A DNA stretch of 64,000 bases from Alicyclobacillus shizuokensis NBRC 103103 (GCF_001552255.1 NZ_BCQV01000002.1:1-64000), one strand, 5' to 3'; positions 18,743 through 27,331 are shown, numbered from the stretch's first letter. Numbers and translations: made by a program. Notes: generated by a model from the sequence alone, not told the origin.

Positions 18743-19726
18743 TTACAGCCGCAATGCAGCCGCTCCCCACGTCAGACCGGCGCCAAACCCCACCAGCACC
18801 ACCAAATCCCCCGCCTGAGCTCTGCCCTCCCGAAGGGCCTCATCCAGGGCGACCGGAATCGAGGCGGCCGACGTGTTGCCGTATTTATGGATGGTCGTCA
18901 CGACCTTGTCCGCCGGAATGCCAAACCTATCCCGCGCCGCTTCAATGATGCGGATATTGGCCTGGTGCGGCACCAGCAGGTCAATGTCGTCACGAGTCAA
19001 CCCCGCCTCGGCGAGCACCTGCTCCGTCGACGCCGCCATCGCCTTGACGGCGAACTTGAACGTCTCTCGCCCCTCCATCTTCAGGTAGTGCATACGCCCC
19101 TCAATGGATTCGGCCGTGGCCGGCATTTTCGATCCGCCCGCCGGCAGATACAGGTGCTTGCCGCCGCCGCCGTCGCTGCCGAGGTTGAATGACAAAAACC
19201 CGCGCTCGCCGTCGACCGGCCCCACCACCGCCGCGCCCGCTCCGTCGCCAAACAGCACGCACGTGGTGCGGTCCTGATAATCCACAACGCGGGACAGGAG
19301 ATCGGCGCCAATCACAAGCACGCGGCGAAAGCGCCCCGATTCCACCATCGTCGCGGCCGTGGCGACCCCGTACAAAAATCCGGTGCAGGCAGCCGATAGG
19401 TCCATCGCTCCGGCATGAGTGGCCCCGATGCGGTCTTGCACCAAGCAGGCGGTTGCCGGGAACATCATATCCGGTGTCACCGTGGCACAAATGATGAAAT
19501 CCAGCTCCGATGCCGCCATCCCGGCATCCGCCAAGGCGCGCTCCGCCGCCAGCGTGGCGTAGTCAGAGGTCGTCGTCCCTTCGGGGGCAATCCTGCGCTC
19601 CTTGATGCCCGTCCGCGAGGTGATCCATTCATCGTCTGTTTCTACCATTTTCTCCAGATCTGCGTTAGTCAGAATCTGATCCGGCAGCGCGGACCCCGTA
19701 CCCAGAATGCCTGCCCGTATCGTCAC
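18743..19726 (-). CDS. fabH: beta-ketoacyl-ACP synthase III
   Basis: A 327-residue initiating condensing enzyme (acyl-CoA plus malonyl-ACP). The catalytic triad is C114 (LSAACTGFLYG), the His of VPHQAN and the Asn of KYGNTSAAS. Start is GTG at 19726 with SD GAGGAGGA. FabH primer choice sets branched or cyclic chain types in this group; the sequence alone does not show which primer is used. It follows plsX by 13 bases. Confidence 0.97.
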   Translation of the reverse strand: MTIRAGILGTGSALPDQILTNADLEKMVETDDEWITSRTGIKERRIAPEGTTTSDYATLAAERALADAGMAASELDFIICATVTPDMMFPATACLVQDRIGATHAGAMDLSAACTGFLYGVATAATMVESGRFRRVLVIGADLLSRVVDYQDRTTCVLFGDGAGAAVVGPVDGERGFLSFNLGSDGGGGKHLYLPAGGSKMPATAESIEGRMHYLKMEGRETFKFAVKAMAASTEQVLAEAGLTRDDIDLLVPHQANIRIIEAARDRFGIPADKVVTTIHKYGNTSAASIPVALDEALREGRAQAGDLVVLVGFGAGLTWGAAALRL

Positions 19727-19739
19727 CCCATCATCCTCC

Positions 19740-20747
19740 TCAAGCATGGTGCAGGTCCTGCTTTTGCAGGGACGAAATCAGCTTTGTGTTGACCTCCTGT
19801 CGGCAAAACCGAATCGCCTGCACGAGCGCCGTGTACCATGCGCGCTGATTGCTGCTGCCGTGCGCCTTGATGCAGCCTCCGGCCACCCCCAAAAAGGGCG
19901 CTCCGCCGTACTCGGCATAGTCAAATTCCGCCGCAAACGCGCGCAGCTTTGGGGCCAGTAGGGCGGCGCCCAACCTGGCCATCAGTCCGGATTGTGCCAC
20001 CTCCGTCTTGAGCGCTTGGAACAATCCCAGGCCGATACCCTCCGTCAGTTTCAGGACCACGTTGCCGACAAACCCGTCGCAAACGACCACGTCGCAGGCG
20101 CCCTCCAGCAAGTTGCGCGCCTCCACGTTGCCGATAAAATTCAGCCCGCATGCCTCCAGTTGCTCGTACGCGGCTTTGGTCAGGTTGTTGCCCTTGAGCG
20201 CCTCGGTGCCCACGTTGAGCAGGCCGATTCGCGGCTTGGCTACACCAAGGACATGCTGCGAGTAAGCCGCCCCCATATGGGCGTACTGCACGAGGTTAAA
20301 GGGTGACGCGTCCATCGTGGCCCCCGCGTCCAGAAGCAGCACACCGTGGCCTTGGAAAGTCGGTAATACCGGCGCCAGCGCCGGTCTCTCGATGCCCGCC
20401 AAACGTCCGATGGTCAAGAGCCCAGCAGCCACCAGGGCCCCCGTGTTGCCCGCCGAGACCATCGCGTCGGCCTCCCCTTCACGCACCATCCGCGCCGCCA
20501 TGACGAGCGACGAATCTGGCTTGCGACGCACGGCCCGCACCGGCTCCTCATCCGGCTGAATCACGGACTGGCTGGGAACCATCTGGACATTGGCCGGCAG
20601 CGTGAGATTCTTCGCCTGGGTCACAACCGCTTCGCTGCCGACGAGACAAAACTCCACGTCTGGATGGGAGCGGGCCAACTCGCCCACCGCGGCAAGCGGC
20701 GCCGTGGCTCCCAAATCGCCACCCATGACATCTACCGCTAGTTTCAA
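19740..20747 (-). CDS. plsX: phosphate acyltransferase PlsX
   Basis: A 335-residue enzyme making acyl-phosphate from acyl-ACP for PlsY. Begins LKLAVDVMGGDLGATAP, the family hallmark, with later motifs SAGNTGALVAAG and LLDAGATMDASP. Start is TTG at 20747, overlapping the fapR stop (TTGA), with SD GGGAGGGACAGG; no ATG fits. The fapR-plsX coupling is conserved in Firmicutes and puts phospholipid synthesis under FapR. Confidence 0.97.
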   Translation of the reverse strand: MKLAVDVMGGDLGATAPLAAVGELARSHPDVEFCLVGSEAVVTQAKNLTLPANVQMVPSQSVIQPDEEPVRAVRRKPDSSLVMAARMVREGEADAMVSAGNTGALVAAGLLTIGRLAGIERPALAPVLPTFQGHGVLLLDAGATMDASPFNLVQYAHMGAAYSQHVLGVAKPRIGLLNVGTEALKGNNLTKAAYEQLEACGLNFIGNVEARNLLEGACDVVVCDGFVGNVVLKLTEGIGLGLFQALKTEVAQSGLMARLGAALLAPKLRAFAAEFDYAEYGGAPFLGVAGGCIKAHGSSNQRAWYTALVQAIRFCRQEVNTKLISSLQKQDLHHA

Positions 20748-21313
20748 TCCTGTCCCTCCCACGTCCTGGCAGACGCCCTGGCGACCCAAATCCAGCCGTC
20801 CAGAACGGTCTCTCCATCCACTTCAGTGTGTGCCCGACACTTCAGGACCCCGGCGTGACGAGCCGTCACGTCCACGCGCGCCCGCAGCGTCTCGCCAAGC
20901 CGGACAGGACGGTAGAACCGGAGCTCCGTCTTGGCGGTCACCGCCGAGTCCTCATCCATCACAGCCATCGCCAGGGAATTGACCTGGGCGAACAACACGT
21001 GGCCGCGCACAATGCCGTTGCGGGCAAACACATGCAACGACGTGATGGGGAGTTCAGATATCCCCAGGCGGTTGAGTTCCAGCCGCACAATCCTGCCGAC
21101 CACATCGTGCGCGTCCAGTGCGCGCACCTCGTCCTGCCGGTCCGCAGCTACGCGCCGAATCCGTTCTCGCACTTCTGGAATGTTGAGCGCCTGACGGTCC
21201 AAGCGGATGGTCGCCACACTGACGCCAAATGTCTCGGCCAACTTCTCGTCGGTGGCAAACGGGTTTTCTGTCAGCATCCGAACCAAGGCTAATCTCCGTT
21301 CCGATTTGCGCAG
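20744..21313 (-). CDS. fapR: fatty acid/phospholipid regulator FapR, probable CTG start
   Basis: Repressor of fatty-acid and phospholipid genes that senses malonyl-CoA. N-terminal winged helix (FATDEKLAETFGVSVATIRLDR), linker, then a hotdog effector domain (VRGHVLFAQVNSLAMAVMDED). The in-frame TTG at 21286 or ATG at 21277 would remove the start of the DNA-binding domain; extending to CTG at 21313 gives MRKSERRLALVRMLTENPF, which aligns residue for residue with B. subtilis FapR, and a GAGGG lies about 8 nt upstream. The frame closes at a TAA further up, with no ATG or GTG between. So a CTG start is the best reading, giving 189 residues (B. subtilis 188). A candidate operator lies just upstream. 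Confidence 0.9.
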   Translation of the reverse strand: MRKSERRLALVRMLTENPFATDEKLAETFGVSVATIRLDRQALNIPEVRERIRRVAADRQDEVRALDAHDVVGRIVRLELNRLGISELPITSLHVFARNGIVRGHVLFAQVNSLAMAVMDEDSAVTAKTELRFYRPVRLGETLRARVDVTARHAGVLKCRAHTEVDGETVLDGWIWVARASARTWEGQD

Positions 21314-21357
21314 CGCCCATCCCTCACTTCCGCAGGCAGAAGGTTGCCGCCGAGACC

Positions 21358-21395
21358 ATTATCACCTACTCATAATAGGTAGTTCTAAAATACCT
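21358..21395 (-). promoter_or_regulatory. fapR promoter with nested inverted repeats (candidate FapR operator)
   Basis: On the minus strand GATAAT (21358-21363) is a good -10, with an alternative TATTAT at 21372-21377. Overlapping it are three alternating half-sites: ACCTA (21364-21368), TAGGTA (21376-21381) and TACCT (21391-21395), giving two overlapping palindromes. FapR autoregulates in Bacillus from a palindrome overlapping its promoter; the B. subtilis consensus (TTAGTACC-type) does not match exactly here. Confidence 0.45.
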
Positions 21396-21424
21396 GATTT
21401 GCCGTCGGATGGCAAGATGCCGAA

Positions 21425-21466
21425 ACGCAGCAAGGAGCCGACACCACGGCCGGCTCCTTGCTGCGT
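21425..21466 (-). terminator. strong hairpin terminator after rpmF
   Basis: A perfect 16-bp stem, ACGCAGCAAGGAGCCG (21425-21440) with its complement at 21451-21466, around a 10-nt loop. It lies 17 bases past the rpmF stop on the minus strand and before the fapR promoter. The minus-strand tail is only moderately T-rich (TTCGGCATCTTG). Confidence 0.75.
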
Positions 21467-21482
21467 GCCCACGGGCTGCTCC

Positions 21483-21659
21483 TCAATTCGTGGACGCCAC
21501 TTGACGCCCTTTATAAGAACCGCAATTCTTACAGACACGATGCGACAGTTTGTATTCGCCGCACTCAGGACAACGAACCATGCCAGGGAGTTCCAGTTTA
21601 AAGTGAGTCCTGCGCATGCGTTTCCTCGTCTTCGAGATTCTATGTTGAGGTACCGCCAT
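21483..21659 (-). CDS. rpmF: 50S ribosomal protein L32 (zinc-ribbon form)
   Basis: Fifty-eight residues starting [17 protein letters not shown]. Both CxxC pairs (CPEC and CKNC) are intact, so this is the zinc-binding paralogue type. SD AGGGAGGTG lies 8 nt before the ATG. Sits after yceD as in most bacteria and ends at a strong hairpin. Confidence 0.97.
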   Translation of the reverse strand: MAVPQHRISKTRKRMRRTHFKLELPGMVRCPECGEYKLSHRVCKNCGSYKGRQVASTN

Positions 21660-21739
21660 CTTTCTACACCTCCCTTGCAGGCTGTCCATACCACACGTGC
21701 TGTCGGCAACGTTGCGCCGAGAATCCGCCACGCATGATA

Positions 21740-22246
21740 TTACTCCGAATCGTCCTTGGAAAGCAAGTCTTGCAGCACGGCCAGGCGAGGATCTACGCGC
21801 CTGGTGTCGCACGAGCATTGCCGCTCGTTCAGGTTGCAGCCGCACTCGACGCACAAGCCGCGGCAATCCCCGCGGCACAACGGCCGGTACTCGAGGGCCA
21901 GGTTGAGCGCCTGCTCCACATACGGATCGAGCAAAACGGTAGGTGAATCCACCGTTAAGATGTCCTCATCCGCCGCTGCCTCGGTCCCCAAGACACGCAG
22001 GCGTTCCGTAAACTCCGTCTGCAAGGGCGCCGTAAAAGACTCCAAGCAGCGCGAGCAGACGTACTCCACTTCCGTCGCCAGCGCCGCCCGCAAACGGTAC
22101 ACGCTCTTTGTAAAATCCACGTCGACCCGCACAACCACCGGTTGTATCCGCGCGACCTGCGGGTTCTCCTGGGCAATCCGGGGAAGCTCGACCACACCTT
22201 CCACATGCATCGGACGACGCTTCGCTTGTTCCAGTTCCAATTGCAC
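21740..22246 (-). CDS. yceD: YceD/DUF177 family protein (23S rRNA accumulation protein)
   Basis: A 168-residue DUF177 (PF02620) protein. The family hallmark CSRCLESF is in the middle (about 64-71), and a second Cys-rich cluster ([15 protein letters not shown], then CSC) lies near the C-terminus, typical of the Firmicute type and likely to bind zinc. YceD in other bacteria and plants is needed for 23S rRNA and L32 levels. Start is GTG at 22246 with SD AGGTGA. Co-transcribed with rpmF. Confidence 0.92.
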   Translation of the reverse strand: MQLELEQAKRRPMHVEGVVELPRIAQENPQVARIQPVVVRVDVDFTKSVYRLRAALATEVEYVCSRCLESFTAPLQTEFTERLRVLGTEAAADEDILTVDSPTVLLDPYVEQALNLALEYRPLCRGDCRGLCVECGCNLNERQCSCDTRRVDPRLAVLQDLLSKDDSE

Positions 22247-22295
22247 GGCTGTTCACCTCGTTGTCAGGTGCGACCAAGCTGACCCGTTTCCTTGT

Positions 22296-23105
22296 TCAGC
22301 GTTGAGGCGGACGGTCCACCGAGGTTGGATACGCCTCCGTCCGAGACCCGAGCAGGGCCACAATGTCGGGCATCTTCGCCTGTGCAGCTTCGTAGCCGAG
22401 ACGAATGGCCTCCTTCGCTTTATGAAAGTGAGACGTCCCGACGCTCGACAAATCAGGCGCTATCAGGAGATCGGCCGGGTGGTGGACCAACAACTGCTCC
22501 TGCATGATGTCCAGCGACTGCATGATCACGTCGAGCATGGTTTCCGGTACAGACGGTCGCGTGCCGGTGGACACGTCCACGCCGATGACCAGGTCCGCCC
22601 CCAAGGCGCGCGCCGCCGCGACCGGGACGCGTTCGATGACACCCCCGTCGACGAGCACCTGGCCACCCTTGCGCAAAGGCACAAACACGCCCGGGATGGC
22701 GATACTGGCGCGCACCGCGTCAGCCAAGAGGCCGCTTCGCAGGATTACGGCACGCCGCGCGACCAGGTCCGTGGCCACGGCCGCGAACGGGCGATCCAGC
22801 TCTTCGATAGCCAAGCCCCGCGTCAGTAGTTTGACCATTTCCCACACTTTGTCGCCGCCAATCAACCCCAGCTTGGGCACCCTCAAGTCTATCCAGTGCC
22901 GCCAACGCAAGCTGGAGGCCAATCGCTCCATGAAATCGGGCCTCATGCCGGTGACGTAGAAGGCTCCCACCAGGCTGCCCATGCTCGATCCGGTGACCAC
23001 ATCGACCTGGATCTGGTGTTCGTCGAACGCCTTGAGCACACCGACATGGGCAAATCCCTTGGCTCCGCCGGATCCCAACGCCAAAGCGACGCGCCGCTTG
23101 CGCAT
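22296..23105 (-). CDS. patatin-like phospholipase family protein (RssA/YlbK-like)
   Basis: A 269-residue patatin-fold hydrolase. Oxyanion-hole glycines LGSGGAKGFAHVGVL (10-24), nucleophile elbow GSSMG (about 39-43) and catalytic Asp in the DGG motif (VDGGVIERVP) are all present. No signal peptide or membrane segment. The group includes B. subtilis YlbK, which also lies in the rsmD/coaD neighbourhood; substrate is unknown. SD GAGGTGA precedes the ATG. It starts 11 bases after the coaD stop, so these genes are probably co-transcribed. Confidence 0.9.
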   Translation of the reverse strand: MRKRRVALALGSGGAKGFAHVGVLKAFDEHQIQVDVVTGSSMGSLVGAFYVTGMRPDFMERLASSLRWRHWIDLRVPKLGLIGGDKVWEMVKLLTRGLAIEELDRPFAAVATDLVARRAVILRSGLLADAVRASIAIPGVFVPLRKGGQVLVDGGVIERVPVAAARALGADLVIGVDVSTGTRPSVPETMLDVIMQSLDIMQEQLLVHHPADLLIAPDLSSVGTSHFHKAKEAIRLGYEAAQAKMPDIVALLGSRTEAYPTSVDRPPQR

Positions 23106-23116
23106 CCCGAATCACC

Positions 23117-23653
23117 TCACCCTGCGCCAGACGGCCCACGCGGGTTCGATTCACTCCCCTCCGCCGCCGGTGGCCGCTGGGCAAACCGAGCATACAGGGC
23201 CTCGGCCACTTCGTCTGGCACGAGTCCCCCCACGTCGCCTCCCAGCGAAGCCACCTCCTTGACCAAGGACGAACTGACGTACGCATACTGGCTGTGGGAG
23301 GGCAGAAACACCGTAACCAGGGACGGATGCAGGTGCCGATTCATCTGGGCCATCCTGCGCTCGGCTTCAAAATCGGCCATTTCCCGCACCCCGCGCACAA
23401 TCACGGCCGCTCCACGCAGTCTCGCGTAGTCCACCAGCAGACCTTGAAACTGATCCACCTCCACATTGGGCCACCGGCGCGCGGCGTTGCGCAGCCAGTG
23501 CACCCGCTCCCCCACTGTGAACAAAGGGCTCTTCGTCGGATTCTGCAAGACCGCGACGATCACGTGATCAAACACCGCGGCCGCTTGCTCCACCAGGTCG
23601 AGGTGGCCGTTGGTCACCGGATCAAACGAGCCCGGGTATATCGCAAGAGTCAC
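23117..23653 (-). CDS. coaD: phosphopantetheine adenylyltransferase
   Basis: Penultimate enzyme of CoA synthesis (4'-phosphopantetheine plus ATP to dephospho-CoA). The nucleotidyltransferase motif PGSFDPVTNGHLDL, GVREMADFEAE and VSSSLVKE are present. The GTG at 23653 is preferred because GGAG lies 9 nt upstream and the N-terminus then matches the family; ATGs at 23662 and 23668 have no proper SD. It has about 20 extra, Pro/Ser/Gly-rich C-terminal residues compared with the usual ~160. Next to rsmD as in Bacillus. Confidence 0.95.
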   Translation of the reverse strand: MTLAIYPGSFDPVTNGHLDLVEQAAAVFDHVIVAVLQNPTKSPLFTVGERVHWLRNAARRWPNVEVDQFQGLLVDYARLRGAAVIVRGVREMADFEAERRMAQMNRHLHPSLVTVFLPSHSQYAYVSSSLVKEVASLGGDVGGLVPDEVAEALYARFAQRPPAAEGSESNPRGPSGAG

Positions 23654-23692
23654 GGCGCTCATCTCCATCCGCCGGGCATGGCGCGACTGCCA

Positions 23693-24232
23693 TCAGCCGC
23701 GGCGAACATAAATGGTGATTTGAATATCCCCATAGCGGCGCGCCTTCCATATGGAAAACGGTCCGCTGGAGTCAGGAAGGACCTCCTCGTGTGGGTGTTC
23801 GCAGACCACCCCGCCAACCCCAGGCGCGTGCGCTGCCGCCGCTTCCAGCACGGGCAGCCATAGACGCTCGCGGTAGGGCGGATCCACGAACACCCAGTCG
23901 ACAGGCCCCGTCAACCGGGTCCACGCCGACCGCCAATCCATCTTCCACACCTGCGCCGCTCCGGCAGCGCCCAAGGCCGCGACGTTACGGCGAATGGTCG
24001 CAATGCTCTGCGGATGCCGGTCCACAAAGACCGCCTGTTCCGCCCCTCGGCTCAACGCTTCCAGTCCGAGCGCGCCCGAGCCGGCAAACAGGTCAAGCAC
24101 GTGTTCCTCACCGGAAAACGGCCCCAGCAGATTGAACATGGATTCCTTCACGCGGTCGGTCGTCGGTCGAGCCACCAGCCCCGGCGGGCTGAATAAGCGC
24201 CGACCGCGCCACCGTCCAGCAATGATGCGCAC
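23693..24232 (-). CDS. rsmD: 16S rRNA (guanine966-N2)-methyltransferase RsmD (YlbH)
   Basis: A 179-residue SAM-dependent methyltransferase for G966 of 16S rRNA. SAM-binding motif DLFAGSGALGLEALSRGA, catalytic DPPY and the substrate-binding N-terminus RIIAGRWRGRRL with PTTDRVKESMFN are clear. Start is GTG at 24232 with SD GGAGGA 6 nt upstream. Equivalent to B. subtilis ylbH and followed by coaD in the same way. Confidence 0.96.
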   Translation of the reverse strand: MRIIAGRWRGRRLFSPPGLVARPTTDRVKESMFNLLGPFSGEEHVLDLFAGSGALGLEALSRGAEQAVFVDRHPQSIATIRRNVAALGAAGAAQVWKMDWRSAWTRLTGPVDWVFVDPPYRERLWLPVLEAAAAHAPGVGGVVCEHPHEEVLPDSSGPFSIWKARRYGDIQITIYVRRG

Positions 24233-24261
24233 GCTGTATCCTCCGTCGGTTCTTTCTTTAC

Positions 24262-24270
24262 ATTATGCCA
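24262..24270 (-). promoter_or_regulatory. extended -10 promoter of rsmD
   Basis: TGG-CATAAT on the minus strand is an extended -10 about 30 bases before the rsmD GTG. No -35 is evident. An inverted repeat CCGTCGGTT (24243-24251) / AACCGACGG (24291-24299) brackets it. Confidence 0.45.
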
Positions 24271-24349
24271 CAACGCCCAATGTCCCGCCCAACCGACGGG
24301 CGGTTCCAACGACGGACGATTTTTCTTCCAGCAGATGTATAATTCAAGA

Positions 24350-24545
24350 CATTACCGGAAATGCTGGTAATGACAACGGCGAGAGCTGTTGTTGGCAACC
24401 GTGGGAGAAGACTTAGTCCCCATAAGCTCTTCCTCCGGTTTCTCCTCTCCCAGAATAAACGCCATTGCCCAAACGAGACGGTGCAAGCAGTCTCCGCGGA
24501 GCAAAGCGGCAAAAACCCACGCGTACCCGGGCGTGGGTTTTTGTT
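24350..24545 (+). ncRNA. putative structured small RNA in the rsmD (ylbH) upstream region, strand uncertain
   Basis: This 380-base intergenic stretch holds no long gene but is full of ordered hairpins: CATTACC/GGTAATG (24350-24372), ACAACGGC/GCTGTTGT closed by a GAGA tetraloop (24373-24392), a bulged stem at 24404-24436, GAGAC/GTCTC (24475-24494), CCGC/GCGG (24494-24509) and a perfect 12-bp terminator. On the + strand a perfect -10, TATAAT (24338-24343), would start transcription at about 24350, and the G-U pair plus GNRA loop of hairpin 2 fit the + strand better. No -35 is visible. The place matches the ylbG-ylbH gap that in Bacillus carries a conserved leader/small RNA on the other reading. 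No sequence family was recognised directly. Confidence 0.4.
24511..24542. terminator. bidirectional intrinsic terminator
   Basis: AAAAACCCACGC (24511-24522) and GCGTGGGTTTTT (24531-24542) form a perfect 12-bp stem with an 8-nt loop and a T-run on both strands. On the minus strand it ends the sqdB-sqdX transcript; on the + strand it would end the putative RNA. Confidence 0.9.
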
Positions 24546-24612
24546 TGCGAAGGAAAAGCTGATCGCTGGGCTTCGGTTGAGGATACAATATCCGGCAGGG
24601 CACCCGCGGCCC

Positions 24613-25767
24613 TCAGAGACGAGAACCGCGGACCGGGGTCGAACGCACCGCCGGCTGCTCCGCAAACAGCCGCCGGTAGTGGGCGAGCAGCTGTTCGGTC
24701 GGGCCGCTCCAGTCGAGGTTTTCCACAATCGCCCGGGTCCGCTGCAACACCGCACGGCGGCGTGGCTCATTCCACAATAATTCACGAACACCCTCAATTA
24801 AATCGTCGACATTCGCAGCATCGAAAATAAACCCGGCTTGTCCATTTTCCAACACCTCTCGGGTCGGCGGACTGTCCGCAGCCAACACGGGCAAACCGCT
24901 CGCCATGGCTTCAAACAGCACCAGCCCCAAGGTCTCCGTGGTGGATGGAAACACGAAACCGTCCGCCGAAGCGTACGCCTCGGCCAGTTCCTTACCGTGC
25001 ATGTAGCCCGTGAACACGGTGTTCGTCCCGGCAAATACCCGCTCCAGTTCGGGCCTGTACGGCCCGTCGCCGACGATGGCCAGGTGGACCCGCGACTCCG
25101 CGTCCAGCACTGGGCGCAGGCGCTCAATGGCCTTTTCGCTGGCCAGTCGCCCGACATACAGAAGAATCTTGTCGCCTTCTGCCATGTTCCGGGCCAACCG
25201 ACGGCGCATCGCTGCCGAGGAACGGGCCGATTGGTATAAAGCGACGTCCACCCCGCGTTCCCACAGTCCCAGATTGCGAAATCGGTGCTCTTCCAGGAGC
25301 GCCCATGTGGCCTTGGACGTGCACAGATTGATCTGGGCCTGGTTGTGCAGCAGGCGAAAATACCACCACAGGACTGGCTCGAGAAAGTCGAGATGATAAT
25401 GACGCGCGTATGTCGGGACGTTGGTATGATAAGAGGCGATGAGCGGGAGACGCATGCGCTTGGCGTACCATATCCCGGCCAGCCCGACGAACGCCGGATT
25501 CACCACGTGGATGAAGTCGGGGCGGAACTGGGCCAACATCCGCCCCACCGGCCATGGCATCGGAAACTTCTTTTCCGGGTAGAGGAAAAAGCGAAACGAC
25601 GGTACGGTCACCACTTGCGCCGCCGCGTATTCAGAGGGAGAACCTGCCGGTGCGAACAGCAGCACATCATGTCCTTCTTTCTCCAAATGCTGCAGGGTCG
25701 CACAAAGGCGGGTGACAATGCCGTCTGTGTTCGGCAGGAACGTCTCCGTGAACATGGCAATCCGCAT
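24613..25767 (-). CDS. sqdX: sulfoquinovosyltransferase SqdX-like (GT4 glycosyltransferase)
   Basis: A 384-residue GT-B glycosyltransferase, family GT4, predicted to move sulfoquinovose from UDP-SQ to diacylglycerol. It follows cyanobacterial SqdX closely: N-terminus RIAMFTETFLPNTDGIVTR, FIHVVNPAFVGLAGIWYAK, SYHTNVPTYARHY, NLCTS, LLYVGRLASEKAIERL, and the donor-site motif VFPSTTETLGLVLFEAMASG. ATG at 25767 has SD GGAGGTAA; ten upstream in-frame residues are not conserved. It begins 4 bases after the sqdB stop, which fixes the pathway: the two genes together make SQDG from UDP-glucose, sulfite and diacylglycerol at the inner membrane face. Confidence 0.87.
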   Translation of the reverse strand: MRIAMFTETFLPNTDGIVTRLCATLQHLEKEGHDVLLFAPAGSPSEYAAAQVVTVPSFRFFLYPEKKFPMPWPVGRMLAQFRPDFIHVVNPAFVGLAGIWYAKRMRLPLIASYHTNVPTYARHYHLDFLEPVLWWYFRLLHNQAQINLCTSKATWALLEEHRFRNLGLWERGVDVALYQSARSSAAMRRRLARNMAEGDKILLYVGRLASEKAIERLRPVLDAESRVHLAIVGDGPYRPELERVFAGTNTVFTGYMHGKELAEAYASADGFVFPSTTETLGLVLFEAMASGLPVLAADSPPTREVLENGQAGFIFDAANVDDLIEGVRELLWNEPRRRAVLQRTRAIVENLDWSGPTEQLLAHYRRLFAEQPAVRSTPVRGSRL

Positions 25768-25771
25768 GCCG

Positions 25772-26935
<1,164 letters not shown>

Positions 26936-26940
26936 TCACC

Positions 26941-26958
26941 AGCATAATGCTTTATGCT
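26941..26958. promoter_or_regulatory. 18-bp palindrome in the sqdB leader
   Basis: AGCATAA (26941-26947) and TTATGCT (26952-26958) form a perfect 7-bp inverted repeat with a 4-base centre, ending 20 bases before the sqdB ATG. A TTGACA (26979-26984, minus strand) lies upstream, but no -10 sits at a proper distance. The repeat may be an operator or a 5' UTR hairpin. Confidence 0.4.
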
Positions 26959-27030
26959 TGAAGATAGATTGAAACGGTTGTCAAACCATCGTCACTCATC
27001 ACCAATGTACAGGTTTTCGAGGGCCTCGGC

Positions 27031-27181
27031 AACCCGCAAACACACGAAGGGGCTGTCCCACAACTGCCAAGCGCACTTAGGTGCAGTTCCTATATTTATG
27101 AAAATCTACTCTCCGTCATATAAAGGGGGGCTGCCCCCTCCCCCATCTTAGGATGGGTTTTGGGACAGCCCCTTGCGGGTT
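27031..27181. mobile_element. MITE-like IS remnant with 14-bp terminal inverted repeats
   Basis: AAGGGGCTGTCCCA (27047-27060) and TGGGACAGCCCCTT (27161-27174) are perfect inverted repeats of the GGGGCTGTCCCA type seen at the ends of several Firmicute IS families (notably IS1182-like). Only 100 bases lie between them, far too short for a transposase. The arms are extended outwards by AACCCGC (27031-27037) and GCGGGTT (27175-27181), the left arm carrying 9 extra bases. Inside are further hairpins (GGGGG-ctg-CCCCC, and CCCATC/GATGGG at 27144-27157 followed by TTTT), some of which could end the psd transcript. No clear target duplication. Confidence 0.6.
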
Positions 27182-27303
27182 CACCACGGCTGGTAATAGC
27201 TGCCGATGGATTCGCTGGCCTCGCACAGCCACTTCCAGTATGCGCGCAATCCGCGGCCGCAGACGCGGCCACAGCTGCCAAGCACTCGCCGGACTGGGCG
27301 CAT
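27181..27303 (-). CDS. predicted small protein of 40 aa downstream of psd
   Basis: A short frame from ATG 27303 to TGA 27181, 28 bases after the psd stop. The G-run AAGGGGGGAT about 5 nt upstream resembles SDs used elsewhere in this window. The product has a basic Cys/Gly/Arg N-terminal half with three Cys and an aromatic C-terminal half (YWKWLCEASESIGSYYQPW). Third codon positions are about 80% G/C, as in the neighbouring real genes, which supports coding. No family recognised. The frame ends exactly where the IS-like repeat arm begins, so the C-terminus may have been set by insertion of that element, or the frame may be a broken 5' end of a longer gene. Confidence 0.45.
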   Translation of the reverse strand: MRPVRRVLGSCGRVCGRGLRAYWKWLCEASESIGSYYQPW

Positions 27304-27331
27304 GGGACATCCCCCCTTACGCCCAGCCTCC

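Noticed and set aside
24350-24510. T-box or SAM riboswitch.
   Set aside because: No T-box (TGGNACCGCG-like) sequence, no SAM-I core, and no suitable downstream gene on the + strand.
24350-24545. 6S RNA or SRP RNA as identity of the structured region.
   Set aside because: The 5' and 3' parts do not pair into one long rod, and no SRP Alu/S-domain consensus is present.
26960-26990. TTGACA box upstream of sqdB as part of a normal promoter.
   Set aside because: No acceptable -10 at 16-18 bases; the nearest AT-rich hexamers are at 12 or 22 bases.
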